A stretch of 64,000 nucleotides of DNA from Variovorax sp. Lineage in GTDB: Bacteria; Pseudomonadota; Gammaproteobacteria; Burkholderiales; Burkholderiaceae_C. The stretch covers positions 62,001-126,000 of the forward strand of contig JAGIAI010000005.1 of NCBI GenBank assembly GCA_017744935.1. Direction: 5' to 3'. Both the position numbers and the translations under genes were made by a program. The stretch's first letter is position 1; the number at the start of each line of letters is the position of its first letter. Shown here piece by piece: positions 17,444 to 26,044 of this stretch. The notes below the pieces were generated by a model. That model searched no databases. It worked only from the letters and a program-made list of their open reading frames with translations, and was not told where the DNA came from.

Positions 17444-17827
17444 GTGAAGTCTCTTCGTGTCTGGCTCCTGGTCTTGCTGGTGTTCGCGCTCCCGATGCGG
17501 GGAGCAATGGCCGCGGCCATGCTGGGCGCGAATGGGTCAGGGGCCGGTCACGCGGCCGTTGTCTCAGTTGACCTTCACGACCATGGCCATCACGAGGGCC
17601 ATGGCGCGTCTCACTCGCACGCATACCATGAGCACGCATCGCACCACACGCACGATGGGGGCGACAAATGCAGCACTTGCGCTTTCTGCTGCTCCGCAGG
17701 TGCACCCATAGCCTCGACGTTCGTGCTGCCGCAGGCCCCGCCCGCGACAGCGGAACTTCCTTCCCACAGTGCGCAGGCCGCGGAATTCCTTTCCGGCAGG
17801 CAGGAGCGCCCACCCCGAAGCATCTGA
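17444..17827 (+). CDS. His-rich secreted protein, DUF2946-like (copper operon)
   Basis: About 127 residues. A signal peptide (VKSLRVWLLVLLVFALPM, then AMAAA) is followed by a His/Asp/Gly-rich stretch with more than ten His residues and a Cys cluster KCSTCAFCCSAG, a layout common in DUF2946-type proteins of copper operons. A periplasmic metal-binding role is inferred. Start choice: an ATG at 17435 lies inside the -10 box of the CueR-type promoter and so should not be in the transcript; GTG 17444 begins the basic N-region of the signal peptide and would be at or next to the 5' end of the mRNA. Confidence 0.75.
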   Translation: MKSLRVWLLVLLVFALPMRGAMAAAMLGANGSGAGHAAVVSVDLHDHGHHEGHGASHSHAYHEHASHHTHDGGDKCSTCAFCCSAGAPIASTFVLPQAPPATAELPSHSAQAAEFLSGRQERPPRSI

Positions 17828-17918
17828 TCCGTTGAGGCCTCTGAGCGAGGCCTGATGGCGCTCGTGCGCGTTCGCGTGCACGGGCATCGGCCGACGACGG
17901 TCGGCGGTTCAGATTGCC

Positions 17919-19298
17919 TTGGAAGTGACAAACAAACCCATCCGGCTGATCACAGTCAAATTCTTGCCGCTCGCAGCGGCATCCGTGTTTCTCGCAGGCT
18001 GCGCCTCGTTTTCGGACGACGGCGGCTTCAACAACGTTTCGGCACTCACGAAGGAACGAACGGGGCAACCCGTGGCCGTTCAGCGTGCCGACAGCGACCG
18101 CCGGGCTGCGCAAGACCGGGTCGCGGAACTTCTCAAGCAGCCGCTCACGGCCGACTCTGCTGTCGAAATCGCATTCCTGAACAACCGGGGCTTGCAAGCG
18201 AAGTTCGGCGATCTTGGCGTCAGCGAGGCAGACTACGTCCGGGCCGGCCGGCTGCCCAATCCGGTATTGAGCTTCGGCCGCCTCTCCGGCGGAAGGGACG
18301 TCGAAATCGACCGCGCTGTGCTGTTCAACGTGCTCGGCCTGCTGACGATGCCGATCGCATCGCAGATAGGCCAGCAACGATTCGAACAGGCGCAATACCA
18401 GGCGGCTTCGGACGCCGTGGCGCTGGCTGCCGACGTGCGTCGCGCGTACTTCGATGCGGTTTCCGCGCAGGAGCTGGTCAGGTACTACGGGCAGGTCAAG
18501 GAGACGGCCGATGTCTCGAACGAGCTCGCCAGGCGAATGCTGCAGGCTGGCAATTTCAACAAGCTCACGCAGATGCGCGAGCAGGCGTTCTATGCCGATG
18601 CAATCGCGCAGTTCTCGCGCGCACGTCATCAGGCGACCGTAGACAAGGAGCGACTGACGCGGCTCCTCGGGCTGTCCGGGGAGCAAGTGAACTTCCGTCT
18701 TCCGGAGCGCCTGCCGGACCTTCCGAAGCAGCCCACCGAACCCGTCGATGCAGAGCGCGTTGCCTTGGAGAAGCGTCTGGATGTGCTTATGGCCAGACGT
18801 GATACGGAGGCCACTGCCAAGTCGCTCGGCTTGACCCAGGCGACGCGGTTTGTGAACGTGCTCGAAGCCGGCTATCAGAACAAGAGCGAGACAGGCCGAC
18901 CCCGCTCGAATGGCTACGAGATCGAACTGGAGCTGCCTCTTTTCGATTTCGGCTCGACGCGTGCGGCCCGTGCAGAAGCGACCTACATGCAGGCAGTCGA
19001 TCGCACCGCCGAAGTGGCCGTGAACGCACGGTCGGAAGTCCGCGAGTCGTACTCGGCCTACCTGACAGCGTACGAGCTGGCCAGGCACTACCGCGATGAA
19101 GTGGTGCCGCTTCGCAAGCGCATCTCCGAAGAAAACCTCCTTCGCTACAACGGCATGCTGATCGGCGTCTTCGAACTTCTGACAGACGCCCGGGAGCAAG
19201 TCGCGGGCGTCACGGGATACGTGCAGGCGCTGCGCGACTTCTGGGTGGCCGATACCAACCTGCAGACGGCGCTCACCGGCGGCTCGTCGGCTCACTGA
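17919..19298 (+). CDS. TolC-family outer membrane lipoprotein (CusC-like)
   Basis: 459-residue outer-membrane efflux factor. The N terminus has a lipoprotein signal with lipobox LAGC (Cys at residue 28). Two long heptad-rich helical regions (for example residues 165-245 and 320-430) match the TolC/OEP repeat. Start codons are weak: TTG at 17919 and GTG at 17925 are both possible. Second gene of the copper operon, 91 bp after the His-rich protein and 15 bp before the multicopper oxidase. No RND or adaptor partner is encoded next to it, unlike CusCBA. Confidence 0.85.
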   Translation: MEVTNKPIRLITVKFLPLAAASVFLAGCASFSDDGGFNNVSALTKERTGQPVAVQRADSDRRAAQDRVAELLKQPLTADSAVEIAFLNNRGLQAKFGDLGVSEADYVRAGRLPNPVLSFGRLSGGRDVEIDRAVLFNVLGLLTMPIASQIGQQRFEQAQYQAASDAVALAADVRRAYFDAVSAQELVRYYGQVKETADVSNELARRMLQAGNFNKLTQMREQAFYADAIAQFSRARHQATVDKERLTRLLGLSGEQVNFRLPERLPDLPKQPTEPVDAERVALEKRLDVLMARRDTEATAKSLGLTQATRFVNVLEAGYQNKSETGRPRSNGYEIELELPLFDFGSTRAARAEATYMQAVDRTAEVAVNARSEVRESYSAYLTAYELARHYRDEVVPLRKRISEENLLRYNGMLIGVFELLTDAREQVAGVTGYVQALRDFWVADTNLQTALTGGSSAH

Positions 19299-19313
19299 GA
19301 AGGACCTGAATCA

Positions 19314-20681
19314 ATGTCCAACCGTCGCAATTTCTTCAGGACCGCAGGTGCTGTTGCGCTGGGTGCAACCGCAGTCAGCCGGGTAGGTGCCGCGTCCTTG
19401 CCGGAAGCAGCCGCTCAGTCTTCCGCATCCACTGTGCCTCCGCCGCCGCCACCCAACGGAAGGCCTTTCAACCCCGTCGTGACCCTCAATGGCTGGTCGC
19501 TTCCCTGGCGAATGCGCAACGGTGTCAAGGAGTTCCACCTCGTCTGCGAGCCGGTGGTCCGCGAGTTCGCGCCGGGGATGAAGGTCAACATGTGGGGCTT
19601 CAACGGCTCGAGCCCGGGCCCGACCATCGAGGCGGTCGAAGGGGACCGCGTGCGCATCTTCGTGACCAACAAGCTGCCGGAGCCCACGGCCATTCACTGG
19701 CACGGCTTGCTCGTCCCTTCCGGCATGGATGGCGTGTCGGGCCTGACGCAGCCGCCGATTCCCGTGGGCAAGACCTTCGTGTACGAGTTCACGCTGTTGC
19801 GTTCGGGGTCGCACTTCTATCACACGCACCTGGACGAACAACTGCAGCTTGCGCTCGGCATGTACGGCTGCCTGGTGGTGCACCCGAAGGACCCGGACTT
19901 CATGAAAGTCGACCGCGACTTCATGTTCATGCTGGCTTCGTATGACGTGGAGCCCGGGGCCATGACGCCCAAGGTGAGCACGATGACCGACTTCAACATG
20001 TGGACCTGGAACAACCGCGTGTTCCCCGGCATCGACCCGCTGGTGGCCCGTACGGGCGACCGCGTTCGCATCCGGGTCGGCAACCTGACGATGACGAACC
20101 ATCCCATTCACATGCATGGCCCGAGCTTCGAGGTCACGGGCACGGACGGTGGCTGGGTGCCCAGGGGCGCGCGCTGGCCGGAGGTGACGACGGACATCGG
20201 CGTCGGCCAGCTTCGCGCCTTCGAGTTCGATGCGGTTGCTGGCGACTGGGCCATTCATTGCCACAAGTCGCATCACACGATGAATGCCATGGGGCACGAC
20301 GTTCCGACGATGGTCGGCGTCGACCAGAGAGGGCTGGCCGAGCGCATCGCGAAGCTCGTGCCGGACTACATGGTCATGGGCGACAAGGGCATGCACGACA
20401 TGGCCGAGATGGAGATGCCGCTTCCGGACAACACCTTGCCGATGATGTCGGGCACGGGGCCCTTCGGTCCCGTCGCCATGGGCGGCATGTTCAGTGTCGT
20501 CAAGGTCCGCGACCACGTCCGACCGGGTGACTACAAGGACCCGGGCAAGTACAGGCACCCACCCGGGACCGTCGCCCACGAGTACCGGGGCGAAGTCCCG
20601 ACCCCGACGCGCTCCAGGGTCGATCCACAGGCTGCGAGCAACCTCCAGGTCCGTCGTCCCGGTGGGCACGAGGGCCACTGA
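19314..20681 (+). CDS. Multicopper oxidase, Tat-exported (copper oxidase)
   Basis: 455-residue periplasmic multicopper oxidase, probably oxidising Cu(I) to Cu(II). The twin-arginine signal is SNRRNFFRTAG. All four copper-binding segments are present: HWHG (residues 128-131), HFYHTH (167-172), HPIHMHG (263-269) and HCHKSHHTMNAM (315-326), the last supplying the type 1 ligands C316, H321 and M326. A proline run (PPPPPP, 42-47) follows the signal peptide. The C-terminal part has a Met-containing stretch (MHDMAEMEMPLP, GPVAMGGMF) that could help copper capture. In the copper operon, between the TolC-type lipoprotein and the CusF-like protein. Confidence 0.94.
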   Translation: MSNRRNFFRTAGAVALGATAVSRVGAASLPEAAAQSSASTVPPPPPPNGRPFNPVVTLNGWSLPWRMRNGVKEFHLVCEPVVREFAPGMKVNMWGFNGSSPGPTIEAVEGDRVRIFVTNKLPEPTAIHWHGLLVPSGMDGVSGLTQPPIPVGKTFVYEFTLLRSGSHFYHTHLDEQLQLALGMYGCLVVHPKDPDFMKVDRDFMFMLASYDVEPGAMTPKVSTMTDFNMWTWNNRVFPGIDPLVARTGDRVRIRVGNLTMTNHPIHMHGPSFEVTGTDGGWVPRGARWPEVTTDIGVGQLRAFEFDAVAGDWAIHCHKSHHTMNAMGHDVPTMVGVDQRGLAERIAKLVPDYMVMGDKGMHDMAEMEMPLPDNTLPMMSGTGPFGPVAMGGMFSVVKVRDHVRPGDYKDPGKYRHPPGTVAHEYRGEVPTPTRSRVDPQAASNLQVRRPGGHEGH

Positions 20682-20710
20682 TTCCCGCTGATGCCAATGA
20701 AAGCGAAACC

Positions 20711-21067
20711 ATGAGAACCAACATCATCAAGACCGTCTTGTCGGCCGCTGCGTTTGGCCTTCTGTCCGCAGGCGCCATCGCTCGTGGCGACGAAGATCAC
20801 GCCGCGCACCATGCCGTCGCCCACCCCGCTGACGATGCACAAGCGTTGTCGTCGAAGGGCGAGGTGCGCAAGGTCGATCGCGAGTCGGGAAAGCTCACTC
20901 TCCGGCACGGGCCCCTCACGAATCTCAACATGCCGGCCATGACGATGGTGTTTGCGGTGTCCGATCCGAGGTTTCTCGACGGATTGAACGAAGGCGACAA
21001 GGTGCGCTTCACGGCCGACAGGAAGGACGGGAAGCTCGTGGTGAAAGCCATCGAACGCGTGGACTAG
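20711..21067 (+). CDS. CusF-like periplasmic copper-binding protein
   Basis: 118-residue secreted protein: signal peptide (about residues 1-25), His-rich linker (DEDHAAHHAVAH) and a CusF-type beta-barrel domain (about 48-118). Compared with CusF, the metal ligands His (H66 in RHGPL) and two Met (M77, M79 in NMPAMTM) are kept, but the Trp that caps the Cu(I) site is Met here (M74). It would deliver or buffer periplasmic Cu(I)/Ag(I). Last gene of the CueR-type operon, 29 bp after the oxidase. Confidence 0.9.
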   Translation: MRTNIIKTVLSAAAFGLLSAGAIARGDEDHAAHHAVAHPADDAQALSSKGEVRKVDRESGKLTLRHGPLTNLNMPAMTMVFAVSDPRFLDGLNEGDKVRFTADRKDGKLVVKAIERVD

Positions 21068-21085
21068 TCATTCGCGGCCCGCCGC

Positions 21086-22906
21086 TCAGAAGTCTTCGAG
21101 CGACATCTCCACGACCGCCTCCGAGCCCGCGACGATGCTGTCGCGCAGGCCTGGCACGCGGGACAGGATGTGGTCGGCATAGAAGCGGGCCACGGTGATC
21201 TTGCTGCGCATGAACGCCGGGTCGTCGCCCGCTGCGAGGCGGTCTTCGGCCGCGAGCAGCGCACGCCCCAGTTGCCAGCCCACAGCCAGCGTCCCCGTGA
21301 GCATGAGGTAGGGCACCGAACCGGCAAACACCGCGTTGGGGTCGGACTTGAAGCGCGCCAGCACCCAGTCGACGACTTCGAGGAACGCTTCGCGGCCCAC
21401 TGCCAGTCGTTGGGCCAGAGCCTGAGCGGGCTCGCCGTGGCGCTGGCGCAGCTCGGCTTCGACCGCCGCGACCTCCGCAGCGAAAGCGCGCGCCACGGCG
21501 CCGCCATCGCGCACGGTCTTGCGGCCCACGAGGTCGTTGGCCTGAATCGCGGTGGTGCCCTCGTAGATCGTCAGGATGCGTGCGTCGCGGTAGTGCTGCG
21601 CGGCGCCGGTTTCCTCGATGAAGCCCATGCCGCCGTGCACCTGCACGCCCAGGCTCGTGACTTCCAGGCTCATCTCGGTCGAGTAACCCTTCACCAGCGG
21701 CACCAGGAACTCGTAGAGCGCCTGCTCGCGGCGACGCACGTCGGCATCCGGATGCGCATGCGCCGCATCACCGGCCGCTGCTGCGGCAATGGCCAGCGCC
21801 CGCGAGCCTTCGGTCTGGGCGCGCATGGTGAGCAGCATGCGCTGCACGTCGGGGTGATGAATGATCGGCGCCGCGCCGGGCAGCGAGCCGTCGACGGGGC
21901 GCGACTGCACGCGTTCGCGAGCGTAGGCCGCAGCGAGCTGCCGAGCGCGCTCGGCCACCGCGATGCCCTGCAAACCCACTGCGTAGCGGGCCGCGTTCAT
22001 CATCACGAACATGTACTCCAGGCCGCGGTTCTCCTCGCCCACCAGATAGCCGATGGCGCCTGGGCCAGCGCGGTCCGCGACGCTGCCCGCCGTGCCGTCG
22101 CCGAACTGCAGCACGGCCGTCGGGCTGGCCTTGATGCCGAGCTTGTGCTCGATGCTCACGCACTGCACGTCGTTGCGTTCGCCGAGCGTGCCGTCCGCGT
22201 TCACCAGGTACTTCGGCACCACGAACAGCGAAATGCCCTTGACGCCCTCGGGTGCACCGGGCAGCCGCGCGAGCACGAGATGGACGATGTTCTGCGCCAT
22301 GTCATGGTCGCCGTAGGTGATGAAGATCTTGGTGCCGAAGACCTTGTAGGTGCCGTCCTCCTGCGGTTCGGCCCGGGTGCGCACCAGCGCGAGATCGCTG
22401 CCGGCCTGGGGCTCGGTCAGGTTCATGGTGCCGGTCCATTCGCCCGAGATCATGCGCGGCAGGTACAGGTCTTTCAGCGCCTGGGAACCGGCCGTCAGCA
22501 GCGCCTCGATGGCACCGTCGGTCAGGATCGCGCAGAGGGCGAAGCTCAGGTTGGCGCTGTTGAGCATCTCGGCACATGCCGCCGAGATGGTCCTGGGCAA
22601 CGCCTGCCCGCCGAACTCGGCGGGGTGCTGCAGGCCCTGCCAGCCGCCCTCGCCGAACTGCCGGTAGGCATCGGCGAAGCCCGGCGTGGTGGTGACACAG
22701 CCGTCTTCCCACCATGAGGGCTGCCTGTCGCCCGCGACGTTGAGCGGTGCCACCACCCCCTCGGTGAAGCGCGCGCATTCCTCCAGCACGGCCCGTGCTG
22801 TGTCGAGGCCGGCGTCCTCGAAGCCGGGCAGGGCGGCGATGCGCTCGATGCCGGCCAGTTCGTTCATGCAGAACAGCATGTCTTTGACGGGCGCCTGGTA
22901 GGTCAT
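21086..22906 (-). CDS. Acyl-CoA dehydrogenase (AcdB/DmdC-like, about 600 aa)
   Basis: 606-residue FAD-dependent acyl-CoA dehydrogenase of the long type with an extra C-terminal domain. Seen: the flavin/substrate segment MNLTEPQAGSDLALVRTRAE, KIFITYGDHDM, and the catalytic-base region LTIYEGTTAIQANDLVGRK. The N terminus MTYQAPVKDMLFCMNEL is typical of this subgroup, whose members include 3-methylmercaptopropionyl-CoA dehydrogenases; the true acyl substrate is not determinable. It is transcribed away from a 267-bp region that holds an inverted repeat (22943-22961). Confidence 0.93.
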   Translation of the reverse strand: MTYQAPVKDMLFCMNELAGIERIAALPGFEDAGLDTARAVLEECARFTEGVVAPLNVAGDRQPSWWEDGCVTTTPGFADAYRQFGEGGWQGLQHPAEFGGQALPRTISAACAEMLNSANLSFALCAILTDGAIEALLTAGSQALKDLYLPRMISGEWTGTMNLTEPQAGSDLALVRTRAEPQEDGTYKVFGTKIFITYGDHDMAQNIVHLVLARLPGAPEGVKGISLFVVPKYLVNADGTLGERNDVQCVSIEHKLGIKASPTAVLQFGDGTAGSVADRAGPGAIGYLVGEENRGLEYMFVMMNAARYAVGLQGIAVAERARQLAAAYARERVQSRPVDGSLPGAAPIIHHPDVQRMLLTMRAQTEGSRALAIAAAAAGDAAHAHPDADVRRREQALYEFLVPLVKGYSTEMSLEVTSLGVQVHGGMGFIEETGAAQHYRDARILTIYEGTTAIQANDLVGRKTVRDGGAVARAFAAEVAAVEAELRQRHGEPAQALAQRLAVGREAFLEVVDWVLARFKSDPNAVFAGSVPYLMLTGTLAVGWQLGRALLAAEDRLAAGDDPAFMRSKITVARFYADHILSRVPGLRDSIVAGSEAVVEMSLEDF

Positions 22907-22942
22907 TGGGGGTGTCCTTGAATGTTCGTGTTGCTGGGTTCG

Positions 22943-22961
22943 ACGTGCGTTTGCCGCACGT
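22943..22961. promoter_or_regulatory. Inverted repeat, possible operator of the acyl-CoA dehydrogenase gene
   Basis: A perfect inverted repeat ACGTGCG-N5-CGCACGT lies 37-55 bp before the start of the acyl-CoA dehydrogenase gene. Size and placement suit a TetR-type operator, but no regulator gene is adjacent and no -10/-35 pair is clear. Confidence 0.3.
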
Positions 22962-23173
22962 TCGACGACACGAAATTCTGGGTGGCGAACCCGTTGGACG
23001 CCCCCTCCATCGCGGAGGGGGTTCGTGCCCGCAACGCCCCTGTAGGCCCTATCTCACGCCAGAAACTCCTCCCGGGCCGCGATCTCGGCGGCGCGCCGGG
23101 GCGCAGCATGGCTTCGCCACTGCATGGCATTTCCGTTGCGTTCGGTGGCCTGTCTCATTAGCCGGGAGTACGC

Positions 23174-23785
23174 ATGGACACGATGACCCCCCAGACCTGG
23201 ATTCTTGTCGCGATCGTCGCGGCTGTTGCGCTCATTGCGCTGGTCGCCTACAGCGTTCATCGCAGCAGACAGTCGCATCGGTTGCGGGCGCGCTTCGGTC
23301 CCGAGTACGACCGCGCCGTCGCGGCGAATGACAGCCGCACCAAGGCCGAAGCCGAATTGCAGCGCCGGGAGGCCCGAGTCGAGCGCCTGACGATCGTTCC
23401 GCTCAGCCCCGAGGACGCGGCGCGCTTCAGTGCGGCATGGACTGCCCTGCAGGCTGACTTCGTCGACAACCCCCAATACGCGGTGGACAAGGCCGATTCG
23501 CTCGTGCGCGAGTTGCTGGCCAAGCGCGGCTATCCGCTGGGCGATTTCGAACACCGGGCCGCCGATATCTCTGTCGATCATCCCGGTGTGGTCAGCCACT
23601 ACCGCGCGGCGCAGGACATTCGTCGGCGCAATCTGGAAGGCGACCTCGATACAGAGGAGCTGCGCAGGGCGGTGGTTCATTACCGCGCGCTCTTCGACGA
23701 CTTGCTTGAAGTGACCGGGCAGCGCGTCGGCGCAACGCCCATTCAATCGATACGGCCGGGCCGGCCGGTGGAGGTTCGATCATGA
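23174..23785 (+). CDS. Membrane-anchored hypothetical protein, FGPEYDR type
   Basis: 203-residue protein with one N-terminal membrane helix (WILVAIVAAVALIALVAYSV, residues 9-28), a basic segment, the motif RARFGPEYDRAV (38-49), an acid/Arg-rich helix, and a C-terminal domain (about 85-180) with W-x3-Q-x2-FVDNP-x3-V-x3-ADSLV and a final HYRALFDDLLEV helix. Similar single-span proteins occur as uncharacterised proteins in actinobacteria and proteobacteria (recollection, not searched). Its C-terminal domain is repeated in the next gene, with which it overlaps by 4 bp. Function unknown. Confidence 0.8.
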   Translation: MDTMTPQTWILVAIVAAVALIALVAYSVHRSRQSHRLRARFGPEYDRAVAANDSRTKAEAELQRREARVERLTIVPLSPEDAARFSAAWTALQADFVDNPQYAVDKADSLVRELLAKRGYPLGDFEHRAADISVDHPGVVSHYRAAQDIRRRNLEGDLDTEELRRAVVHYRALFDDLLEVTGQRVGATPIQSIRPGRPVEVRS

Positions 23786-24294
23786 TTTTTGATTCCAAGC
23801 GCAGACAGACCGCAGAACTCGAAGCGGAAGAAGCAACAGCGCTCGCCGAGGCGCCGCGCGCGGAAAGATCCGTCGCGCCCGACGACCTGCAGGCATCACC
23901 CCAGAGTGCGACGCGGCGTGTCGATGAGGAGGTCTACCAGACCGAGGACCCACCGGTCGAACGGATGAGTGGCAGGACCGACCCGCGCCACGCTGCGCTT
24001 CGCGGCAGCAGCGATGCCGACGACCTCGCGCCACTCTTCTCGACAGACGTCGCCGATGATTTCCGTCGCGTCTGGGACGCGGTGCAGATCGGGTTCGTCG
24101 ACGATCCCCGCAAGGCCGTGCGAGATGCCGACGAGCTGGTCAACCGGGTCCTGCAGAGCCTGACCGAGACGTTCAGGGGAGAACGCGGCCGCGTCGAGGA
24201 CCAGGTCGCGCAAGGGGACGCGGTTTCGACCGAGAATCTGCGAATGGCCTTGCGCCGCTATCGCTCGTTCCTGCACAGGTTGCTGTCGTTGTAG
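23782..24294 (+). CDS. Hypothetical protein, soluble paralogue of the upstream gene
   Basis: 170-residue protein without a membrane helix. Residues 1-90 are charged and probably disordered; residues 93-170 repeat the C-terminal domain of the preceding gene (W-x3-Q-x2-FVDDP-x3-V-x3-ADELV, ending [12 protein letters not shown]), with the middle helix shortened. Translation is coupled to the upstream gene by a 4-bp overlap. The pair probably works together, for example as a membrane-bound and a soluble form of one fold. Function unknown. Confidence 0.75.
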   Translation: MIFDSKRRQTAELEAEEATALAEAPRAERSVAPDDLQASPQSATRRVDEEVYQTEDPPVERMSGRTDPRHAALRGSSDADDLAPLFSTDVADDFRRVWDAVQIGFVDDPRKAVRDADELVNRVLQSLTETFRGERGRVEDQVAQGDAVSTENLRMALRRYRSFLHRLLSL

Positions 24295-24359
24295 CGAGTG
24301 CTGTCCCGGCTCCGCGTTCGAAAGCGCGACGGACGGAACAGCCTCGCAGAAAGGCGTCC

Positions 24360-25046
24360 ATGTCGTCGAACACAACTGCGCAGCGGGAAGGAATCTCGCG
24401 CCGCGCCTTGCTTCAATCGGCCGGCCTGGTCGTCGGGGCCACCGGCATGGTTGCGGCTCCGGCGGCCGAGCCGACTGTTCCCATGGCCGACGAGGCCGGC
24501 GCCACGCCGGTCGTTGCGCCGCGTGCGGTGCGCCTCAACATCAACGGCACTGTGACGCAACTCATGATCGAGCCGCGGGTCACGCTTCTCGATGCGCTGC
24601 GCGAAGTGCTGCGCATGCCGGGCACGAAGAAGGGCTGCGATCGCGGCCAGTGCGGCGCCTGCACCGTCCTCGTCGATGGCCGCAGAGTCAATTCGTGCCT
24701 CACGCTGGCGGTCATGGTGCAAGGCAAGGCCATCACCACCATCGAAGGACTGGGCACGCCGAGAGCGCTGCATGCGATGCAGGCGGCCTTCCTGGAACAG
24801 GACGCCTTCCAGTGCGGCTACTGCACGCCGGGGCAGATCTGTTCCGCGGTGGCGCTGGTCGCGGAGATCAAGGCAGGCGACGCCAGCGCCGTGTCGCCCG
24901 ATGTTCGCGCCCGCAGCGTGGCATTGACCGACGACGAGATTCGCGAGCGCATGAGCGGCAACCTCTGTCGGTGTGGCGCCTATCCGAACATCGTGAAGGC
25001 CGTGCGCATCGTTGCGCAGGGCGCGTTGCCAGGGAGCAGCGCATGA
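24360..25046 (+). CDS. paoA: Periplasmic aldehyde oxidoreductase, [2Fe-2S] subunit (PaoA-like)
   Basis: 228-residue iron-sulfur subunit of a xanthine-oxidase-family enzyme. A twin-arginine signal ([11 protein letters not shown], residues 12-22) marks it as exported with its partners, as in E. coli PaoABC. First [2Fe-2S] cluster ligands C93, C98, C101 and C113 ([12 protein letters not shown]); second cluster C152, C155, C203 and C205 (QCGYCTPGQ and NLCRCGAY). The enzyme oxidises aromatic and other aldehydes to acids. It overlaps the FAD subunit gene by 4 bp. Confidence 0.92.
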   Translation: MSSNTTAQREGISRRALLQSAGLVVGATGMVAAPAAEPTVPMADEAGATPVVAPRAVRLNINGTVTQLMIEPRVTLLDALREVLRMPGTKKGCDRGQCGACTVLVDGRRVNSCLTLAVMVQGKAITTIEGLGTPRALHAMQAAFLEQDAFQCGYCTPGQICSAVALVAEIKAGDASAVSPDVRARSVALTDDEIRERMSGNLCRCGAYPNIVKAVRIVAQGALPGSSA

Positions 25047-26044
25047 TCAACGCCGACTACCGGGTCGCCACCAGCGCGGGCGAAGCCGTGGCGTTGAAGC
25101 GCCGCCATCCCGATGCCGCTTTCATCGGAGGCGGCACCAATCTGGTCGATCTCATGAAGGCCGACGTGGCCCGGCCGCGACTGCTCATCGACGTCACGCG
25201 CCTGCCGCTTCAGAACGTCGTCGCGCTTCGCGATGGCGGCTTGCGCATCGGCGCCCTTGCCCGCAACAGCGACATGGCGAACGACCCCTTGGTGCGTTCG
25301 CAGTACCCGCTGCTTTCGCAGGCATTGCTGGCCGGGGCTTCCCCGCAGTTGCGCAACATGGCAACGGCCGGGGGCAACCTGCTTCAACGCACGCGCTGCT
25401 ACTACTTCTATGACACCGGCTTCGCCGAGTGCAACAAGCGCACGCCTGGGAGCGGTTGCGCCGCCCGCGAAGGACACAACCGCATCCACGCCATCCTGGG
25501 CGCCAGCCCGCAATGCGTGGCGACGCATCCATCGGACATGGCTGTCGCATTGGCCGCACTGCGAGCCACCGTGCGTGTGCTCGGCCCGGACGGCGAACGA
25601 CAGATCGCGCTGGCGGATTTCTATCGCTTGCCCGGCGATGCCCCGCAGCGTGATACGCAGCTGGCGCCGGACGAACTCATCGTCGCCATCGACCTGCCGC
25701 CACCTCGCTTTGCGCGTGGTGCGCACTATCTCAAGGTGCGCGACCGTGCCAGCTATGCATTCGCGCTGGTGTCGGTGGCCGCGGCGCTCGACGTGGCGGA
25801 CGATGGCATCGTGCGCGATGCAGCGCTGGCGCTCGGCGGTGTCGCGCACAAGCCGTGGCGCGTACCCGCTGCCGAGCAGGCGCTCATCGGACGGCGTTTG
25901 GACGCCGCCGGTATCGAGAAAGCCGGCGACATCCTGCTGGCCGGCAACGCGCCGCTCGCGCACAACGGATTCAAGGTCGAGCTGGCGCGCAGAAGCATCG
26001 AGCGTGCACTGCTGACTGCAGTCGCGCAGGGAGGAAGAACATGA
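25043..26044 (+). CDS. paoB: Aldehyde oxidoreductase FAD-binding subunit (PaoB-like)
   Basis: 333-residue FAD subunit. The FAD-binding loop [13 protein letters not shown] is at residues 26-38 and the second contact [13 protein letters not shown] at 107-119. Four cysteines (C119, C130, C139, C158) lie in the insert that binds a [4Fe-4S] cluster in E. coli PaoB, so this subunit very likely carries the same extra cluster. The start at 25043 is fixed by an ATGA overlap with paoA; a longer frame upstream is spurious. It also overlaps paoC by 4 bp. Confidence 0.93.
   Translation: MINADYRVATSAGEAVALKRRHPDAAFIGGGTNLVDLMKADVARPRLLIDVTRLPLQNVVALRDGGLRIGALARNSDMANDPLVRSQYPLLSQALLAGASPQLRNMATAGGNLLQRTRCYYFYDTGFAECNKRTPGSGCAAREGHNRIHAILGASPQCVATHPSDMAVALAALRATVRVLGPDGERQIALADFYRLPGDAPQRDTQLAPDELIVAIDLPPPRFARGAHYLKVRDRASYAFALVSVAAALDVADDGIVRDAALALGGVAHKPWRVPAAEQALIGRRLDAAGIEKAGDILLAGNAPLAHNGFKVELARRSIERALLTAVAQGGRT

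Noticed and set aside
23001..23021. Hairpin CCCCCTCC-N5-GGAGGGGG as a terminator
   Set aside because: No T-tract follows and no gene ends there; it lies between two divergent genes. It may be structured DNA but is not called.
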